This document shows positions 59,401 through 64,000 of a stretch of 64,000 bases of DNA, piece by piece; position 1 is the first letter of the stretch; the number at the start of each line of letters is the position of its first letter. Position numbers and translations under genes: made by a program. This DNA is from Brachionus rotundiformis (taxonomy: Eukaryota > Rotifera > Eurotatoria > Ploima > Brachionidae): assembly GCA_016802295.1 (NCBI GenBank), contig JAESIW010000200.1:1688289-1752288 (forward strand). The letters run 5' to 3'. Below the pieces are notes generated by a model that made no database searches, was not told the DNA's origin, and worked only from the letters and a program-made list of their open reading frames with translations.

Positions 59401-62400
59401 TAAATATCAATAGATGGACTTTTATTCAATTTAAAAGATTTTTTTAAATCAAACTTCAAAATATTTTTAATAAAAATCTTTTTTTCAATTGATCGAATAG
59501 AGAATAATCTGAATCATTTAACATAAATGATAAAATTTTCACTACATTTATTAACTACTCACCTTCTACATCTAAAAGTAAACTTCAAATTATGAGTTTT
59601 CTTTTAAGTGCTTAATTATATTAGCTATTTATAAATTTGAAAAATTAATTTTATAAATTTTTTAACCAAAAATCCTAAAAAGAAATAATTTATTGTCAGT
59701 TTAAAAAATAAATTATGTGGCATAATTAGCTTTAATGATCAGATTATGAATTGTACAGACTACAAAGCAGAAATGATCTTGGATTTTATTATTGACGACA
59801 ATTTAGTTAAATAGAAAATGATGAAATAAAAGCTGTAAAATCTCAATAAAACAAGTTATATAGTCTTTTTTTTATTATCGATTACCCCTTTAGAGATTTA
59901 ATTAAACGTATATTTAAATATTTTGAATAATTTTTAAAAATATATCATAATATAATGAATAAATCGAACACTTAAATAATATAATTAATTCTGGTATTGA
60001 TTCCACATTATCTAAATTTATCAAATTTTTGTGACATATTTTTATTGTAAATGCGTGTTGATAAATCGATAATTTAAACATGTAGAAATTCAAGAAAGAT
60101 ATTTTGACTATTTTACCTTTTAGGATTCTTACATTAACTTGCTTCTAGATAAATTTCATGCAAACAAATGAGATGAAGCCTGTTTTTAGCGGAGTATATT
60201 TAGAAAAATTAAAAGAATATTTATTTCTTAATAAAACATAAACTATTCTGGTTTTAAATGTATGCTATTTAAATACTGAGAATAGTTTTAAACTCTAATC
60301 AGTTGCGAGGAAGGAAAAGAGTTTAAAAAATATATTTTTTTTTCAACAAATCTTTAATTATATAAATTTGTAACAAAGAGCGCTAATTGAGTAAAATAAA
60401 AAGGCGATAAACAGCACGTTCCGTAATTTTTATTCACGCGATTCTTTAAATCGTAACATAACACTGTTAATTTTTCAGAATTATGTATTTTTTTTTAAAA
60501 AGCTAAAAATTATCTTAAATAGAAGACTTTTTTAATTTTTATATTAAATTTTTTATCTTTCAATATTGAAGGTATGTTCAGTTAATTTGATTATTTAAAT
60601 AATTTAAAATAAAGCAGTGCAATAAACGATAGTTTAAATTTTTAAATTTTTTTCCTTAAGAAACTAAAAATCAATTATCTTATTTGTTACATATTCTTAT
60701 CAAATTGTGCAGAACTATTTGGAATATTTCAATTTTTAAATGTTAGATTAATCATCAAAAGTTATGTTTAGAAAAAGGTTAATAGCATTTGTCAAAATTG
60801 ATTAATTGATGGTTAAATTCATTGAATAAAACATTTAGAAATACAAGAATTTCTTTAAAAAGAAACGCTTCAAGAAAAAAAAAAACATGATTTTTATAAA
60901 TCTTTTCTGCAAATTAATTAACTATAAGTTTTTATTTGAACCAATTTATTAATGCAAGGGAATTAGCTATTTTCACATTTCAGTCACGTAAAATTTAATT
61001 ATTTTTCAAGATCAAAACCTCGTTTCGAGGTAAAGTTATTTAAATAAGATAATTAGGATACTTCAAATATTGCCAGATAGACTTAAAACAAATTAAATTT
61101 GGTACCTTGATTCTGTGAATTAAAATATTTTAAGTTAAAAGCTCATACTTAAATTAATGGCTTATTTAAAATGTTTAAATTTTTTTCATGTGAATAAGTT
61201 GAAAGCAATTTCGATGAGTTTATGTACTTGACAAAATTTAACCATTTAGTTTATGCCAAAGTTTGGCTACATAAAGAGGCTTTTTTCTTTTGCTCATTTC
61301 TTGATTAAGTTTGCATCTGATTGCAAACTTTTGAAAAGCATTAGTTTTGTTTATTTGATTTTCTTTTTGTTATGAGCTATTATCAGAACCAAGAATGTAA
61401 TAATCATAAAATATTTTAATATATTTTATTACTAGACTTATTTGAGTTTAAAAAAAAGTTGAATAAATAATTAAACAAAGCTCAGAACATAACAAAAACA
61501 ATTAAAAAAAAAGAAATTGAAATTTCAAGACCGAAAGGTTCTTGAGCGTTTCGAGAATTATATTTATGTTGATTTTGTCGAATTATCATATCTAAAAATA
61601 ACTTTGAATGCAAGTTAGTGCTGATTCATTAAGTAAGTTGCTGAAAAATATATCTCACGAGTTTTAATTATTCATAAAATACCTCAATTAAATTAAATTA
61701 AATTAATTAAAACATATCATTAGAACTATTCAATTAATTTATTTACATTTAAAATATTGAATTTTTTCAAATTTTAGATTTTATTGTCTATAAAGCAAGT
61801 AAATAAAGATTTTTTTTTGTACAGGTTTTATTAGTATAGGGATAAATCTCTTACCTTATTGAAACTACTTAAGTAAATATATAATTGTAGTTCCTGAGGA
61901 TTAAGAGACTATATAACTAGCTAAAATTAATTTACGAACTATATTTCTAAGTTTTGAATTTCACTAAAGTACGTGGATGTAAAAATGGTTGGTATTTATT
62001 TTCTATTTACTAAATCAAGAACAGCTTCATTTTGGCCAGATTTGCCAAATTTAGGCTTCAAGTCAATTTAACTTAAACAGAGACTGGCAACCACTATAAA
62101 TTATAAACTCAAGGTTCAAAAATAATAAAAAAATTTTTTTCTTTTTAGAGTTTTAAATTTAATTTAGTTTATTGTCTAAGATACCATTTTTTTACCATAT
62201 CTTAAATCGAAAGAGTACACAAAAAAGCTGTAATAAAATTTTATAGCTTGTAGATTAAGAATAATTTAATTTTAGCATTAATAGCAAAATATTTAAAAAA
62301 AAAGGCTTTTCTTGAAAATTTTTTTTCCGCTGTCAAACAAATTGATTATGATTTAATGAACTAGCAGACATTTTGAGTAATTGAATGCGGAAACTAGAAC

Positions 62401-62763
62401 AAGAACGGAATTGATTATTTCAGATGAATGGATTTGTCAATGTTTTAAGATTTTAAGATGTTTAGGTAGCTTATTTAGAAAGTCTAAGAACAAGTTTATT
62501 TTGAAATTTTGAAATCTATTTCTATTATGCATAAAAAGCGCCTTCAAATTGCTTTCAAAATTTTTTATATTTAAATTGAACTCAATTTTTTTTCTTATTT
62601 TTCGATAACATTTTTCAATTATTCCTTTTTTAAAATGAATTAAGCATAAAGGTAATTAAGGCCTTGAGCAATTTATTCCAGAACTTAAATGCAGCGTTTT
62701 AATAAAAAAAACTAGCTCATTTAAATTTTATTTTAAGAAGATTGTACCGAAATTGTTCATGAT
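53459..62763. other. 9.3 kb AT-rich gene-free region
   Basis: Contains the presumed promoters of the RhoGEF gene (left) and the cyclase gene (right). Short open frames (53827-54027, 55003-55188, 56104-56286) look random. Slightly richer patches at 54690-54910 and 56560-57060 hold no recognisable protein, tRNA or transposon ends. A perfect 17-bp inverted repeat lies at 56821-56837. Confidence 0.5.
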
Positions 62764-64000
62764 ATGAACGCTTTAGCAAGCGACACGACTAATGATGACA
62801 ATATAGAACTAGTCGAGTTGAAGAGAAAAAATTATCGTTTGAGCAAAAAGATAAAAAATGTTGATAGCCAGCAAGAGGAAGTGCTTTTAGGTCAAGGAAA
62901 TAATCATTTTGGCAAAAAAATCGACCAACAAGACTCAAACGTTAACGATTTGAAGATAAATTTTGACCAAAGAAAAACAATGTCCAGTAATAAAAAGAGC
63001 CTTTGGCAAAAATTTGACAATATCCTCAATTTAAATCTTAAATTCGAGTCTACACAGATTGAAAATGCGTTCAAATCGTCCTATTTAGGCGTATCCAGGT
63101 CAATCTATATAAAATATTTGCTCCATCTAATCACACTGACGCTCACATGGCTCATTTATTTGGCCTTAAATGGTCAAACCCAAATAGACATTAGTCTAAA
63201 ATATGCCACTATAAACCACTACGAAAGCCAGTCTAATTCGACCATTTTTATCGAAACAAATAACCAAGCAAGTAATTCATTTGAAAATAAACTTTATCTA
63301 TTGTCATGTATGCTTATTATTTGTTTGATATATGTGGTGATATTTATTTTCTTGGCAATTATTGAATATCAGGAAAATGAGTTTAGAAAAATTGAGAAAA
63401 AATTGGTTCGGCAAGAGCTTGAGACCAAGGTTAATTTCAAACTGGCCGAAAAAGACCTAAAATTGGCCATGGAAGAAGTGCTCGAAAAAGAACTCGAGTA
63501 CACTAACTTGCGCAAAAAGCATCAAAAAGATTCGGTCTTGGTAACCAAAATGAGAAATATATACAAAAAATGTGCATATTTTACAGCGCTTTTGGTCACA
63601 TTCCTCATGTTAGCCCTATGCTTTTTGATATTTTATATCCAAAGTGAACCAGTGTTTGTCTCACAAGCATCCCATTTTGTCTGGTTTACCGAGGCCATTT
63701 TACTACTCTATTTAATCTATCCATTTCAATTGCTCATCCCAATTCTGGTTGGCATTTGTCTGAGTGTGGCGTTCGAGTACCTGGCGCTGAAAAAACAATT
63801 CACCAATGACTCGAACGCCTATGTCTACGCTCAAATGATAATATTCATTTTTATAAAAATTCTGCTACATTCATCTCTCCACCTAATATCTATTTACCTA
63901 AAGTTAACCATTGATTCAATCAAAAGAGACACGTTCATGAAGTTGGCCCACATGAACAAGGCTCATATGGCGTCACAACAGGACAGACAAATAACAGAGC
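62764..64000 (+). CDS. Transmembrane adenylyl cyclase, N-terminal part (runs off the window)
   Basis: Open for 412 codons from the ATG at 62764 (in-frame TAA ten codons upstream) to the window end. A charged cytosolic N-terminus of about 110 residues precedes a multi-span membrane domain: helices at about 115-136, 178-200, 271-292, 306-341 (two) and 354-378. It then continues RDTFMKLAHMNKAHMASQQ, matching the juxtamembrane helix that leads to the first catalytic domain of class III membrane cyclases. FESTQIENAF before helix 1 and YPFQLLIPILVGICLSV between helices 4 and 5 also fit that family. Unusual: about 70 charged, coiled-coil-like residues (201-270) separate helices 2 and 3, where relatives have a short loop. 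The catalytic domains lie outside the window, so this is a family call from the membrane part only. No intron is visible in this part. Confidence 0.72.
   Translation, partial: MNALASDTTNDDNIELVELKRKNYRLSKKIKNVDSQQEEVLLGQGNNHFGKKIDQQDSNVNDLKINFDQRKTMSSNKKSLWQKFDNILNLNLKFESTQIENAFKSSYLGVSRSIYIKYLLHLITLTLTWLIYLALNGQTQIDISLKYATINHYESQSNSTIFIETNNQASNSFENKLYLLSCMLIICLIYVVIFIFLAIIEYQENEFRKIEKKLVRQELETKVNFKLAEKDLKLAMEEVLEKELEYTNLRKKHQKDSVLVTKMRNIYKKCAYFTALLVTFLMLALCFLIFYIQSEPVFVSQASHFVWFTEAILLLYLIYPFQLLIPILVGICLSVAFEYLALKKQFTNDSNAYVYAQMIIFIFIKILLHSSLHLISIYLKLTIDSIKRDTFMKLAHMNKAHMASQQDRQITE

Overview
The window is a gene-sparse, very AT-rich stretch of an invertebrate animal genome. The genes are split by many very short introns (mostly 47-62 bp, GT..AG). 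They encode typical bilaterian proteins: chitin-binding, neuronal receptor, ciliary axoneme, RhoGEF and adenylyl cyclase. This architecture would suit a protostome with compact introns such as a monogonont rotifer, but that is an inference from style and nothing in the sequence names the species. There is no bacterial operon, CRISPR array or rRNA here.

Layout. 1-2.0 kb: gene-free, with a TTAA-flanked piggyBac-type MITE (334-928). 2.0-3.6 kb (+): three-exon secreted protein with four chitin-binding (CBM14) domains, behind a TATA box. 3.6-11.8 kb: AT-rich, nothing recognised. 11.8-16.3 kb (+): nine-exon group II-like metabotropic glutamate receptor. 17.2-20.7 kb (-): six-exon IQUB, a ciliary radial-spoke-associated protein. 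21.4-33.8 kb (-): a CFAP337/WDR49-type ciliary EF-hand plus WD40 protein. Its 7.2 kb intron 8 carries, on the opposite strand, an intronless orphan GPCR gene (28288-30441). 34.2-34.6 kb (+): a possible two-exon gene end. 35.6-39.3 kb (-): a six-exon ankyrin-repeat protein ending in a CaaX box. 39.8-44.6 kb: a dead Mutator-like (MULE) DNA transposon with 21-bp-spaced terminal motifs. It is interrupted by a LINE fragment and an 835-bp assembly gap, and 237-365 bp of it is present twice around the gap. 46.2 kb: a tRNA-Gly-like relic. 46.8-53.5 kb (-): a fifteen-exon RhoGEF with DH, BAR and two SH3 domains. Its first intron holds a young long-TIR element that carries a GC-richer ORF. 53.5-62.8 kb: gene-free. 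62.8-64.0 kb (+): first exon of a transmembrane adenylyl cyclase, cut by the window end.

Exon joins were made by eye, using GT/AG borders, reading-frame continuity and remembered family conservation. In every multi-exon model the exon lengths sum to a multiple of three. The two ciliary genes (IQUB, CFAP337) are tandem neighbours. mGluR, orphan GPCR and adenylyl cyclase are all signalling genes, but they are far apart and nothing shows co-regulation. No wholly new multi-gene system is evident. The most unusual items are the mobile elements, the nested GPCR, the prenylation-type ankyrin protein, a glutamate-pocket substitution in the mGluR, and a charged insert in the cyclase membrane domain.
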